Assembly (NCBI GenBank): GCA_002471845.1 | Contig: DKQT01000042.1 | Location: 86,094-122,428, forward strand | Direction of reading: 5' to 3' | From: Fidelibacterota bacterium UBA7301 | GTDB taxonomy: Bacteria; Fidelibacterota; Marinisomatia; Marinisomatales; TCS55 | Length of the DNA: 36,335 nucleotides | The notes under the pieces: model-generated | Told to the model about the DNA's origin: nothing | The model's database searches: none | Seen by the model: only the letters and a program-made list of their open reading frames with translations | Program-made: the position numbers and the translations under genes | Part shown: positions 25,716 through 33,040 of the stretch, piece by piece | Numbering within the stretch: the stretch's first letter is position 1 | How the letters are laid out: every line of letters begins with the position of its first letter

Positions 25716-25740
25716 AAAACCCCGCAAAATGCGGGGTTTT
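25716..25740 (-). terminator. Terminator of the ABC/DUF4340 operon
   Basis: AAAACCCCGC (25716-25725) pairs perfectly with GCGGGGTTTT (25731-25740) around AAAAT. Read on the minus strand it ends in a T-run, 2 bases after the DUF4340 gene's stop codon. Confidence 0.93.
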
Positions 25741-25742
25741 AA

Positions 25743-26303
25743 TTAAAGTGAATCGATGGCTGTGGAGTCCGGTTCCGGCGGTGGGGGTACCTCACCCCAA
25801 TAGGTTGGCGAGGTATTCAACTGCCATGCAATATTCTCATTGGTCTGATATACTTCTACTTCATCACCAACACGGATATTACTGGCGGACCATTCCGCAC
25901 CTGAACGACCAACGGTAATGCGACCCAAAGATTCGCTGTTATGATCTTTCAACACCAATAGGGTTCCAGTGGAGTCACCCACATTGAACTTATCCCATTT
26001 GGCTTGATTCCTCGATACGAGGGATGTCCTTTTCACCTTCAGGACTTTATCAAAAAAATTATTAATTGTATTCTCTTTCACAACCAAAGTATCGTTACCG
26101 TCAATGGCCCAACTTTCACCATTAAAAGAAAGAGAGATCGTTTCAACCCCAGAGGAAATATCAAAATTGAATACATCTTCCCGTTCAATTTCAAATACCT
26201 GGTCACTGCTTGATCCAAGATTACTTTGCTGCAGTTGGTTAATCCCAAACAGAACCACAAAGATGCCCAAAACAATCAGAAGCCACTTCGTATTTTTACC
26301 CAT
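25743..26303 (-). CDS. DUF4340-type membrane-anchored protein of the ABC-2 operon
   Basis: This 186-residue protein has one N-terminal membrane helix (about residues 7-25, WLLIVLGIFVVLFGINQL) and a soluble domain outside. The soluble domain carries alternating strand-like segments (FNFDISSGVETISLSFNGESWAID; WQLNTSPTYWGE at the end) that fit the DUF4340 family. Such proteins usually accompany GldG-like ABC accessory proteins. The start is ATG 26303 because it has an excellent GGAGGAG site and overlaps the upstream stop by 8 bases. The longer frame from 26369 would run far into the GldG-like gene. Its role in the complex is unknown. Confidence 0.75.
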   Translation of the reverse strand: MGKNTKWLLIVLGIFVVLFGINQLQQSNLGSSSDQVFEIEREDVFNFDISSGVETISLSFNGESWAIDGNDTLVVKENTINNFFDKVLKVKRTSLVSRNQAKWDKFNVGDSTGTLLVLKDHNSESLGRITVGRSGAEWSASNIRVGDEVEVYQTNENIAWQLNTSPTYWGEVPPPPEPDSTAIDSL

Positions 26304-27822
26304 AAAGCTCCTCCAAAATACTACTTCTACGTTTCTGTTGACGCATCCGGACCAAACCGAATCCAACAATCAACAATGATGGCAATACAATATTGACCCA
26401 TTTCCACGTTTTTTTGGCATCATCAGAAACTTCTTCCAAAGGACGGGATGTAATTTCACGAGATCGAAGCGCAATCAAGTCGCGATCACCGATGAGATAA
26501 TCCACTGAATTCATAATAAAAATATGATTTTCAGGGGAACGGCCACCGCCTTGATCCGCCATAAATTCGGAATCACCCACCAAGATAACTTGGCTCATGA
26601 TCCCATTTTCTCCGACTTTTTCTGATCGGGCACTCAGCACTTTATCCGCTTGATTAAACATACGAATGAATGGATTTTGTTTCGGATCAGGATTTAAATT
26701 GAAATTGCCACGCATCTCCCCGGACTGATCTGACGTAAACAATAGTGGCACATAGTTCACATTCTCAAATGAGGCTGAATCCTGTTTGAGTTCACTGGCA
26801 AAAACAAGTTGGATCTGTTCAAGCCCGGCGACAATCGCTTCTTTCGTATTGAATGAACGAATGATTGGCAACAATGGGTACTCCATGGGGACATTCATTC
26901 GAATAGGTCCCATTTGCTGCTGTACATTCACACGTCCGCAAATTTTATCCGTAACCAGATTGGGCTCAATGGCAAAACCATAGTCATCGATAAGATCAAA
27001 AATATTGGATTGAATTGGGAAAGCTTGTTGCACCTGGAGGTTGGTTTTTATCCTGCTCTGAGTCAAGAATAAATTCCCGCCCCGTTCAAGATAGGCCGAC
27101 AAATTGGTGTACGCATCCGTGGAAAGCGAATCAGACACACCACCCATGAGTAGCGCAGTTATATCAGCAGGAACTGCCTCGCTCAAATTCACAGGGCGAA
27201 CCGTGTATCGCTGTCCCAAAAGGTTTTGGATATTTTGAAATTGAGCTGTCTGTCCCTCTAATTGTGCAATCCCAACTGTGGGTTTATTGATTTCCACCAA
27301 CTTCTTGATCTTTGATGTGATCTCATATTCCAATCCTGTGGTGGTTTGAATGACCGGAAGCACTTCCTTTTTATCTTCATACTGGATTACCATCCCCATG
27401 AGGACGCGCTTCACTTCCATTTTGTCATTTTCAACCACCTGCATCTGGACCGGCATAATGCCCGCCTTCTGGGCTTCCTGTTCGATATCCTTATCATCTT
27501 CAGGCCGGAAGAATTCAAAGCGGACATTTCCATCGGCAAGTGCTTCATACTCTTCCAGTATGTCTTGAAGATAACGGCGGTTATTAGCGTACTCTCCGGG
27601 AAGATCATCAGAGAAATACACTTTCATGGTCAACAGATCATTTACCTGTTTTACGACCGATTCACTAGATGAAGAGAGGGAATACATATTATTATCGGTC
27701 AAATCCCAGCGGTGGAACCAGCTTTGGGAAATGCCATTCAATAAGAATAAGATGACAAATAGTAAAATGCCGGGGACGAAAACTGATTTTTTCAGATCAA
27801 TATTTTTAATTAGCTGTTTCAT
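26296..27822 (-). CDS. GldG-like ABC auxiliary protein
   Basis: This 508-residue protein has membrane helices near both ends (about 15-35 and 475-495) and a large external region between. QSWFHRWDLTDNNMYSLSSSS is the typical opening of the ABC_transp_aux/GldG family, followed by a region on electron-transfer-like fold LTMKVYFSDDLP. In Flavobacterium, GldA-GldF-GldG form an ABC unit linked to gliding. Homologues also occur in non-gliding bacteria, so motility should not be assumed. The start is ATG 27822, behind GGAGGTGG and overlapping the permease stop as TAATG. It overlaps the DUF4340 gene by 8 bases. Confidence 0.87.
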   Translation of the reverse strand: MKQLIKNIDLKKSVFVPGILLFVILFLLNGISQSWFHRWDLTDNNMYSLSSSSESVVKQVNDLLTMKVYFSDDLPGEYANNRRYLQDILEEYEALADGNVRFEFFRPEDDKDIEQEAQKAGIMPVQMQVVENDKMEVKRVLMGMVIQYEDKKEVLPVIQTTTGLEYEITSKIKKLVEINKPTVGIAQLEGQTAQFQNIQNLLGQRYTVRPVNLSEAVPADITALLMGGVSDSLSTDAYTNLSAYLERGGNLFLTQSRIKTNLQVQQAFPIQSNIFDLIDDYGFAIEPNLVTDKICGRVNVQQQMGPIRMNVPMEYPLLPIIRSFNTKEAIVAGLEQIQLVFASELKQDSASFENVNYVPLLFTSDQSGEMRGNFNLNPDPKQNPFIRMFNQADKVLSARSEKVGENGIMSQVILVGDSEFMADQGGGRSPENHIFIMNSVDYLIGDRDLIALRSREITSRPLEEVSDDAKKTWKWVNIVLPSLLIVGFGLVRMRQQKRRSSILEELYG

Positions 27823-28535
27823 TATTTCCACCTCCGTACTTCAAGGGTCTGAATGGTAAGAAAGATGAAAAATCCAACCATGGAGAAAAAGTAGATCAAA
27901 TTTCTGGAATCGATTACACCGCGAGAAATATTGGACAAATGGTAATCCACCGCCAAAAATTGGAAAATCCCCGCCAGTGAATGGGGTACAAAAACCAATG
28001 TCTTATCCAGCATATAAAATACAAGAACAAGAAATACGCCGATGATAAATGCCACTACCTGGTTTTCAGTCACACTGCTGGCATAAGTACCAATGGCTGT
28101 GAATGTGGCACCCATCAAGGCCAATCCCAGATAGCCGCTGAATATGGCTCCGAAATCCACATTCGTTCCAACGGAAACCAATGTGAAAAAGTGAATTGAA
28201 GTAGCCACAAGTCCAAGAAGGATCAAACAGAATCCCGCTAGGAATTTACCTAATACGAATTCATATGTATTTAATGGCATAGTTGATATGGTTTCCATGG
28301 TGCCGATATTGTTCTCCCGGGCGATCAATCCCATGGAGACGGCGGGAATGAAAAACAGGTAAACCAAAGGTACAATGTCAAACAACACCCGCAGGTCCGA
28401 TTGGCCGAAGAGGAAGAAGGTATTCGTAAAGAAATAACCGCTCACCACGGTAAAAATGACTAAAAAGATATAAGCCATTGGACTATTGAAATAGCTATGC
28501 ATTTCCCTGCGAAAAATGGTACGAATGTTATGCAT
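27822..28535 (-). CDS. ABC-2 permease, GldF-like
   Basis: This integral membrane protein of about 237 residues has six hydrophobic helices, the usual plan of ABC-2 permeases. The start IRTIFRREMHSYFNSPMAYIFLVIF and the segment PAVSMGLIARENNIGTMETI are typical of GldF and related permeases. It forms the channel for the ATPase encoded just upstream. I prefer ATG 28535, which overlaps the ATPase stop; an in-frame ATG at 28547 is an alternative. The stop is shared with the GldG-like start. Confidence 0.87.
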   Translation of the reverse strand: MHNIRTIFRREMHSYFNSPMAYIFLVIFTVVSGYFFTNTFFLFGQSDLRVLFDIVPLVYLFFIPAVSMGLIARENNIGTMETISTMPLNTYEFVLGKFLAGFCLILLGLVATSIHFFTLVSVGTNVDFGAIFSGYLGLALMGATFTAIGTYASSVTENQVVAFIIGVFLVLVFYMLDKTLVFVPHSLAGIFQFLAVDYHLSNISRGVIDSRNLIYFFSMVGFFIFLTIQTLEVRRWK

Positions 28536-29472
28536 TGGCACCCCCATCGGTGGTCAGGTTGCGGAAAATATCTTCCAGGTTAGTGGTATGGGGATTCATT
28601 TTGAGAATGGTCCAATTGTTTTCCACCGCATATTTGAACAACTCTTCACGGGGATCCTGGTCCTTGCCGTATTCAAACTGGAGCTGTTGAACCCCACTCA
28701 CGTCTTTCATGGAAATAAATTTAACGGTCGGCAGATTGGCCTGGATATGCTCCACCGATTCCGTTTCCGCACCTTTGACTTCCATATTCAGAAGTACATT
28801 TCCCATAAAATTGCTCATTAGTTCATCGCTGGTGCCGTTGGCCACGATCTCACCCTGGTTAATAATCATTATTCGATCTACAGTGGCTTGAATTTCCTGG
28901 AGAATATGGCTGGACATAAATACCAATTTTTCTTTTCCCAAAGACTTTATGAGGCCGCGAATTTCAACAATTTGGTTCGGGTCCAATCCGGATACCGGTT
29001 CATCCAAAATTAATATTTTCGGATCATGAATCATGGAGGCTGCCAAACCGATCCGTTGTTTGTATCCCTTGGAACAATCAGAAATATTCTTATGGATAAC
29101 CCCCTGCAAGCCGCACTGTTCGAAAACACGGGCCAAGGCTTCCTTGAATGGCCGCCCTGTTATTTTTCGAATACTGGCTAAAAACTCCAGGTATTCATAA
29201 ACCCGCATTTCTGAATAAAGGGGATTTAACTCCGGCAAATACCCAATTTGCTTCTGAATTTCACGGGTGTGATCCATAATATTCAGATCGTTTACTTCAA
29301 TCGTCCCCGTTGTGGGGACCAAGTAACCAGTCATCATTTTGAGCGTGGTGGTTTTCCCCGCACCGTTGGCGCCCAGGAAGCCGACGATCTCCCCATTCTG
29401 AATATCAAAGGATATAGATTTCACCGCTTCAACCGAGCCGTAATTTTTGGACAAATCCGTGATTTTAATCAC
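28528..29472 (-). CDS. ABC transporter ATPase, GldA-like
   Basis: This 314-residue ATPase has Walker A GANGAGKTT at about 34-42, the signature region SKGYKQRIGLAA (an SxGxxQ variant), Walker B ILILDEPVSGLDP, and the switch histidine in MSSHILQE. A C-terminal extension of about 80 residues is typical of ABC-2 drug/gliding-type ATPases. The start is GTG at 29472, 9 bases after a near-perfect AAGGAGGT. It is first of four genes (ATPase, permease, GldG-like, DUF4340) that overlap by a few bases each and end at the terminator 25716-25740. Confidence 0.9.
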   Translation of the reverse strand: MIKITDLSKNYGSVEAVKSISFDIQNGEIVGFLGANGAGKTTTLKMMTGYLVPTTGTIEVNDLNIMDHTREIQKQIGYLPELNPLYSEMRVYEYLEFLASIRKITGRPFKEALARVFEQCGLQGVIHKNISDCSKGYKQRIGLAASMIHDPKILILDEPVSGLDPNQIVEIRGLIKSLGKEKLVFMSSHILQEIQATVDRIMIINQGEIVANGTSDELMSNFMGNVLLNMEVKGAETESVEHIQANLPTVKFISMKDVSGVQQLQFEYGKDQDPREELFKYAVENNWTILKMNPHTTNLEDIFRNLTTDGGANA

Positions 29473-29601
29473 CGGTTTATGACCTCCTTAATTTTGGTTT
29501 TTCACTTTTGATTAGAATAATAATCGAATGAAATACAACAAATTGTCGTAAAAAGTTCCGGCGAAGTTATCATAAAGAAAGAAAAAATCGCAAGCTTAGA
29601 A

Positions 29602-30303
29602 CTACATAGATAAATGTTCTTTTCGAACAAAGGCACGCCAGAGTTTCAAGCGCTCTTTATTGGCCAACATTGTATCAAGAAATTCCTCAGGATATGATTC
29701 AAAATAACCATGATCTTCAATGATCTCAAAATGGGGATCACCGTTTTCTTTTGTAGCTGGGAGAAGGGTCTCTTCGCATTCTTTCATTTCTGTCTTTCGA
29801 TATCCCCTTCTTTCACACAATCCGGAATCAAGTGTCGCTTCCATGCGGTACCATTTCTCATCTACATGAACAGCTGCCAAAGCATGGAAAGGTAAGATAC
29901 CGTCGGGAATCATTTCTTTATAGCGCGTACGCATCAATGGATGATCCACAATCTTCTGATAGGTCAACGCTGCCGGGATGCCCGCTGCCCGAAAAAAGGC
30001 CACCTGCAAATTAGATTTTTGGTGGCACATACCATTTTTTTCAGCCAAAACGGATGACGCTTTCCAATCATTCTTGCTTTCAATTAATGGCGCAAAATTG
30101 TACTCAATTTCATCCCGGATAAAATTAAAGATGACTCGAACTTTATCCCAGTCATTGTCAAGACCATCGGTCAGTTCTTTTACTTTTTGGACAATTTCAG
30201 GATGGTTGTGGTCAATCCAATCGTCAGCTAAAAGACAGGTGTTAATATCCAATCCTCTGGGATCGGCCATACCGATAACTGTTAGTTCTCTTAATGTTGA
30301 CAT
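29602..30303 (-). CDS. Transglutaminase-like cysteine protein
   Basis: This 233-residue protein has no signal peptide. The transglutaminase-like core is seen in VRVIFNFIRDEIEYNF, then the nucleophile region KNGMCHQKSNLQVAFFRAAGIPA (Cys about 92), then PFHALAAVHVDEKWYRMEATLD with the catalytic His and Asp. The order Cys-His-Asp matches bacterial transglutaminase-like peptidases and related domains. It is probably a cytoplasmic peptidase or amidase of unknown substrate. It follows the homocysteine methyltransferase-like gene after 62 bases, and 129 bases separate it from the ABC operon. Confidence 0.8.
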   Translation of the reverse strand: MSTLRELTVIGMADPRGLDINTCLLADDWIDHNHPEIVQKVKELTDGLDNDWDKVRVIFNFIRDEIEYNFAPLIESKNDWKASSVLAEKNGMCHQKSNLQVAFFRAAGIPAALTYQKIVDHPLMRTRYKEMIPDGILPFHALAAVHVDEKWYRMEATLDSGLCERRGYRKTEMKECEETLLPATKENGDPHFEIIEDHGYFESYPEEFLDTMLANKERLKLWRAFVRKEHLSM

Positions 30304-30365
30304 AAATTGGGGTTTCTTTCAGGAAGAGAAGGCCGAAAAACTACAGGAATTTTGATCAAAACACG

Positions 30366-31211
30366 CTATGGATTTATAAGATTATAAATTATTTTAGTGT
30401 GTTTCGGTGTCGATCCGCAGCATGATCCAATCACCATTGGTTTCATTTCGAGGTATTGTGAAATAATATTTTTAAAGGATTGGTCATTTACTTTTTTTTC
30501 CATTCTGCCATCAGGCTCAGGTTCCGATAATCCAAGGTTTGGGTAAACACCCCAACCGCCGACCCAATTACTGATCATTTTTCTTAATGTCTGATCCGTT
30601 TTATCAATCGTATTACAATTTAGCATGAGTATATCCACTTTATCCTTCGCCAATTCATATACTGATTCTATTGGATGCCCCGATAATAAATGATCACCAT
30701 CCTCAACGATCAGACTCAACCAAATTTTAATTTCATTTACAAATTTGAGTGCAATATCGATCTCGTCCAAATGGCCCATGGTTTCAAACAGGATCAAATC
30801 CACACCCGCTTCTTTGAACCAATCCACAATTTCACCATAGGTATCCTCTGCCGCACCACGACCCGGGAAAGATTCCGGTTCATAGCAATCTTCAATTGAC
30901 GTGATCGATCCCGCCAAAATCTTTGGGTTTGCTGACCGTGCCAATTCCACCGCTTTCATTAAACTGGATTTCGCCCGTTCTGTTGCCCGTTTGGTTGTGA
31001 ATCCGGCTTTACGATAAGTCCACGTGGTGGTACGAAATGTATTAGTGCCAATGATATCGGCACCAGCAGACACATAATCGGAATGAATAGCCTTCACAAT
31101 TTCCGGGTCGGTAAGATTTGATTCTGCGGACCAAAGTGGTAAAGGCATTTTTACACCCCTCGCCATGAGTTCCGTACCCATGGCACCGTCCATAATGAGT
31201 GATTTATCCAC
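30366..31211 (-). CDS. Homocysteine S-methyltransferase-family protein
   Basis: This protein of about 281 residues opens with MDGAMGTELMARG and continues ADIIGTNTFRT, both typical of the Met-synthase N-domain/BHMT/MmuM family. The zinc ligands appear as LNCNTI in the middle and GSCCGSTPKH near the end (three cysteines in total). The family transfers a methyl group to homocysteine; the donor here (S-methylmethionine, betaine or another) cannot be told. I place the start at GTG 31211, which overlaps the Kunitz gene's stop (GTGGATAA) and has AAGGA upstream. The longer frame from a TTG at 31307 would lie inside the Kunitz gene. Confidence 0.85.
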   Translation of the reverse strand: MDKSLIMDGAMGTELMARGVKMPLPLWSAESNLTDPEIVKAIHSDYVSAGADIIGTNTFRTTTWTYRKAGFTTKRATERAKSSLMKAVELARSANPKILAGSITSIEDCYEPESFPGRGAAEDTYGEIVDWFKEAGVDLILFETMGHLDEIDIALKFVNEIKIWLSLIVEDGDHLLSGHPIESVYELAKDKVDILMLNCNTIDKTDQTLRKMISNWVGGWGVYPNLGLSEPEPDGRMEKKVNDQSFKNIISQYLEMKPMVIGSCCGSTPKHTKIIYNLINP

Positions 31212-31449
31212 CGCATTCCTTTTTACAATCTGCCATTGTTTTAAAAGGGACGACCCCCTCACACCCACCCCAAATGAATTCTTTACATTTCTTTTCAGAT
31301 TGATCAAAATAATAACGGGGGATGGCTGCTTCGCAGGGTCCGGGATCCGGCTTCAAATAGCATGGTACAGCAAGTGGATTAGGTTTTTCTTCTTCACAAG
31401 CGCAATTCAATACCGAAATAATTATAATGATGAATATTATTTTAGCCAT
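31204..31449 (-). CDS. Kunitz/BPTI-domain secreted protein (bacterial)
   Basis: This 81-residue protein has a hydrophobic signal (residues 3-15) ending at LNCAC, a relaxed lipobox with Cys16 or Cys18 as possible lipid site. One Kunitz domain follows at 30-79. The six cysteines (30, 39, 55, 63, 75, 79) have spacings 9-16-8-12-4, against 9-16-8-13-4 in BPTI, so only one residue is missing. Conserved features include PGPC, RYYFD, and the WGGC around the fourth cysteine. The residue after the second cysteine, the P1 position, is Glu40 rather than Lys/Arg. This predicts inhibition of a Glu-specific protease, or a binding role without inhibition. The gene overlaps both neighbours, so it belongs to this chromosome and not to contaminating eukaryotic DNA. 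Confidence 0.85.
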   Translation of the reverse strand: MAKIIFIIIIISVLNCACEEEKPNPLAVPCYLKPDPGPCEAAIPRYYFDQSEKKCKEFIWGGCEGVVPFKTMADCKKECGG

Positions 31450-31658
31450 TGAAAAAATCTAATAAAGAAAAAAATAACCAAATTGAGAATAATGAGTGAA
31501 GTAAGGGGAAAATACAATTTCACATTACCTGACCCCATTCGGATATCACCGGGTAGTCGGCCTATCCAACCCAGTTTGTCGGAAAATTGATTCATAATGA
31601 GGCCGATCACTATAGCCGCAATACCAAAATAGATGATCCATCTTCCTAAATCTTTCAT
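31437..31658 (-). CDS. DUF2905-family small membrane protein
   Basis: This 73-residue protein has two membrane helices (about 7-24 and 51-70). Between them is LGWIGRLPGDIRMGSGNVKLYFPLTS, whose RLPGDI core is the hallmark of DUF2905. Such proteins are widespread and uncharacterised. The ATG is at 31658. The last 13 bases overlap the Kunitz gene, which has no clear ribosome-binding site and so probably depends on translation of this gene. Confidence 0.85.
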   Translation of the reverse strand: MKDLGRWIIYFGIAAIVIGLIMNQFSDKLGWIGRLPGDIRMGSGNVKLYFPLTSLIILNLVIFFFIRFFQWLK

Positions 31659-31700
31659 AGTTCAAAATTACAGGTATAAATCAATTCAATTCAATTTGTA

Positions 31701-31728
31701 GTAGAGACGTGATTAATGGGGTCTCTAC
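31701..31728. repeat. GTAGAGAC palindromic hairpin
   Basis: GTAGAGAC (31701-31708) and GTCTCTAC (31721-31728) form a perfect 8-base dyad with a 12-base loop. It sits 12 bases beyond the stop of the M20 gene. It has no T-run, so it is a weak terminator at best. The sequence resembles REP-like GTAGAGACG...CGTCTCTAC elements known from other bacteria. A half-copy GTAGAGAC is also present at about 16784-16791. Confidence 0.5.
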
Positions 31729-31740
31729 GTATCATTCGAA

Positions 31741-33027
31741 TTATTGATTCAAATACAGATAATCCACCGCCAACTGGGCCATTGATTTCATGCCAAATTT
31801 CAAATTCCGTTCATCAGCGAAAAAGTATGGCGAATGATTGGAATAGGCCGACGATGGATCTTCTACCACCCCATTGAAGAAATATAATCCGGGGGCATGA
31901 TCTGCGAAAAAGGGGAAATCCTCCGCACCTGTTACAAAAGGTCGGACCATCACATTTTCTTCCCCATACACCCGCCATAATGAAGGCAGCATTTGTTCTG
32001 TCAAGGAGGGCTCATTATAGGTCACCTTGGCGATTCCGCTGAATATTTCCACTTTGGCTTTAGCCTTAGATGCTTCAGCAATCATTTCAACTTTTTTCCG
32101 AATACTTGCATGAATCTGTTGACGGACGTCCTCTTTGAACGTTCGAATTGTCCCTTCCATCACTACTTCCTCCGGGATGATATTATTTCGCACTCCTCCA
32201 TGGATAGAGCCAACTGTAACGATGGCTGGTACTTCCGTGATATCCACCTCCCTGGCGATAATGGTTTGCAACGAATTAATGATCTGAGCTGAAATAACAA
32301 TGGGATCCACACCGCCCCAGGGTTTGGCCCCGTGGGTTTGAACGCCGGTGACAGTAATGCGCATCCGCTCGGCTGCCGCCATCATGGGTCCGGAACGATA
32401 TTGAGCAGTGCCCAATAAACCAGGCCAGGCGTGAAGGGCGAAAATGGCGTCTACTTTTGGATTATCCATCACACCTTGTTCAACCATGTAAGGCGCACCT
32501 CCTTTTTCACCAAGAGGCGCCCCTTCTTCCGCTGGTTGAAATATAAATTTGACTGTCCCTGGAAGATCATTTTTCATACTGGCCAAAATCTCCGCTGCGC
32601 CCATAAGGCCCGCAATATGGTTATCATGTCCGCATGCATGCATGACATCCACCTCTTTATCCTGATAAATGCCTTTGGCATTAGATGCGAAGGGCAAATC
32701 TACTTTTTCCTTTACTGGAAGCCCGTCCATATCCGCACGAAGTGCGACTACTTTGCCCGGTTTGCCGCCTTTGAGGAGCCCCATAACACCGGTATGGGCC
32801 ACACCAGTTTGCACTTCCATCCCTAAAGATCGAAGGTGAGCCGCCACCTTTTCAGCGGTCCTGAATTCCCTGTTAGACAATTCAGGATTCTCATGAAAAT
32901 CCCGCCGCCAGTCAATCACCTTTCTTTCCAGGCGATCAGCCAATTGATCTATCTGGTTATTTAGATATTCAGGTGTCTGGGCAATAGCAAAACTGTAGGT
33001 AAATACCCCTATGATCAGTTGTCTCAT
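31741..33027 (-). CDS. M20-family amidohydrolase (hippurate/IAA-amino acid hydrolase type), secreted
   Basis: This 428-residue protein has a signal peptide (residues 1-16, ending AIAQ). The peptidase M20 fold is marked by RADMDGLP at about 97-104, the metal site HACGHDNH (H130, C132, H134), the catalytic glutamates in QPAEEG (167-168), HAWP, and a final NHSPYF. The use of Cys132 as a metal ligand is characteristic of the aminoacylase/IAA-amino acid hydrolase group. It cleaves N-acyl or N-aryl amino acids. It follows the amidohydrolase gene by 13 bases and is in the same transcript. ATG 33027 has AGGAAG upstream. Confidence 0.9.
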   Translation of the reverse strand: MRQLIIGVFTYSFAIAQTPEYLNNQIDQLADRLERKVIDWRRDFHENPELSNREFRTAEKVAAHLRSLGMEVQTGVAHTGVMGLLKGGKPGKVVALRADMDGLPVKEKVDLPFASNAKGIYQDKEVDVMHACGHDNHIAGLMGAAEILASMKNDLPGTVKFIFQPAEEGAPLGEKGGAPYMVEQGVMDNPKVDAIFALHAWPGLLGTAQYRSGPMMAAAERMRITVTGVQTHGAKPWGGVDPIVISAQIINSLQTIIAREVDITEVPAIVTVGSIHGGVRNNIIPEEVVMEGTIRTFKEDVRQQIHASIRKKVEMIAEASKAKAKVEIFSGIAKVTYNEPSLTEQMLPSLWRVYGEENVMVRPFVTGAEDFPFFADHAPGLYFFNGVVEDPSSAYSNHSPYFFADERNLKFGMKSMAQLAVDYLYLNQ

Positions 33028-33040
33028 TCATTGCTTCCTG

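Noticed and set aside
31204..31307. N-terminal extension of the homocysteine methyltransferase from TTG 31307
   Set aside because: It would lie entirely inside the Kunitz gene and adds non-family residues. GTG 31211 has a ribosome-binding site and overlaps the Kunitz stop.
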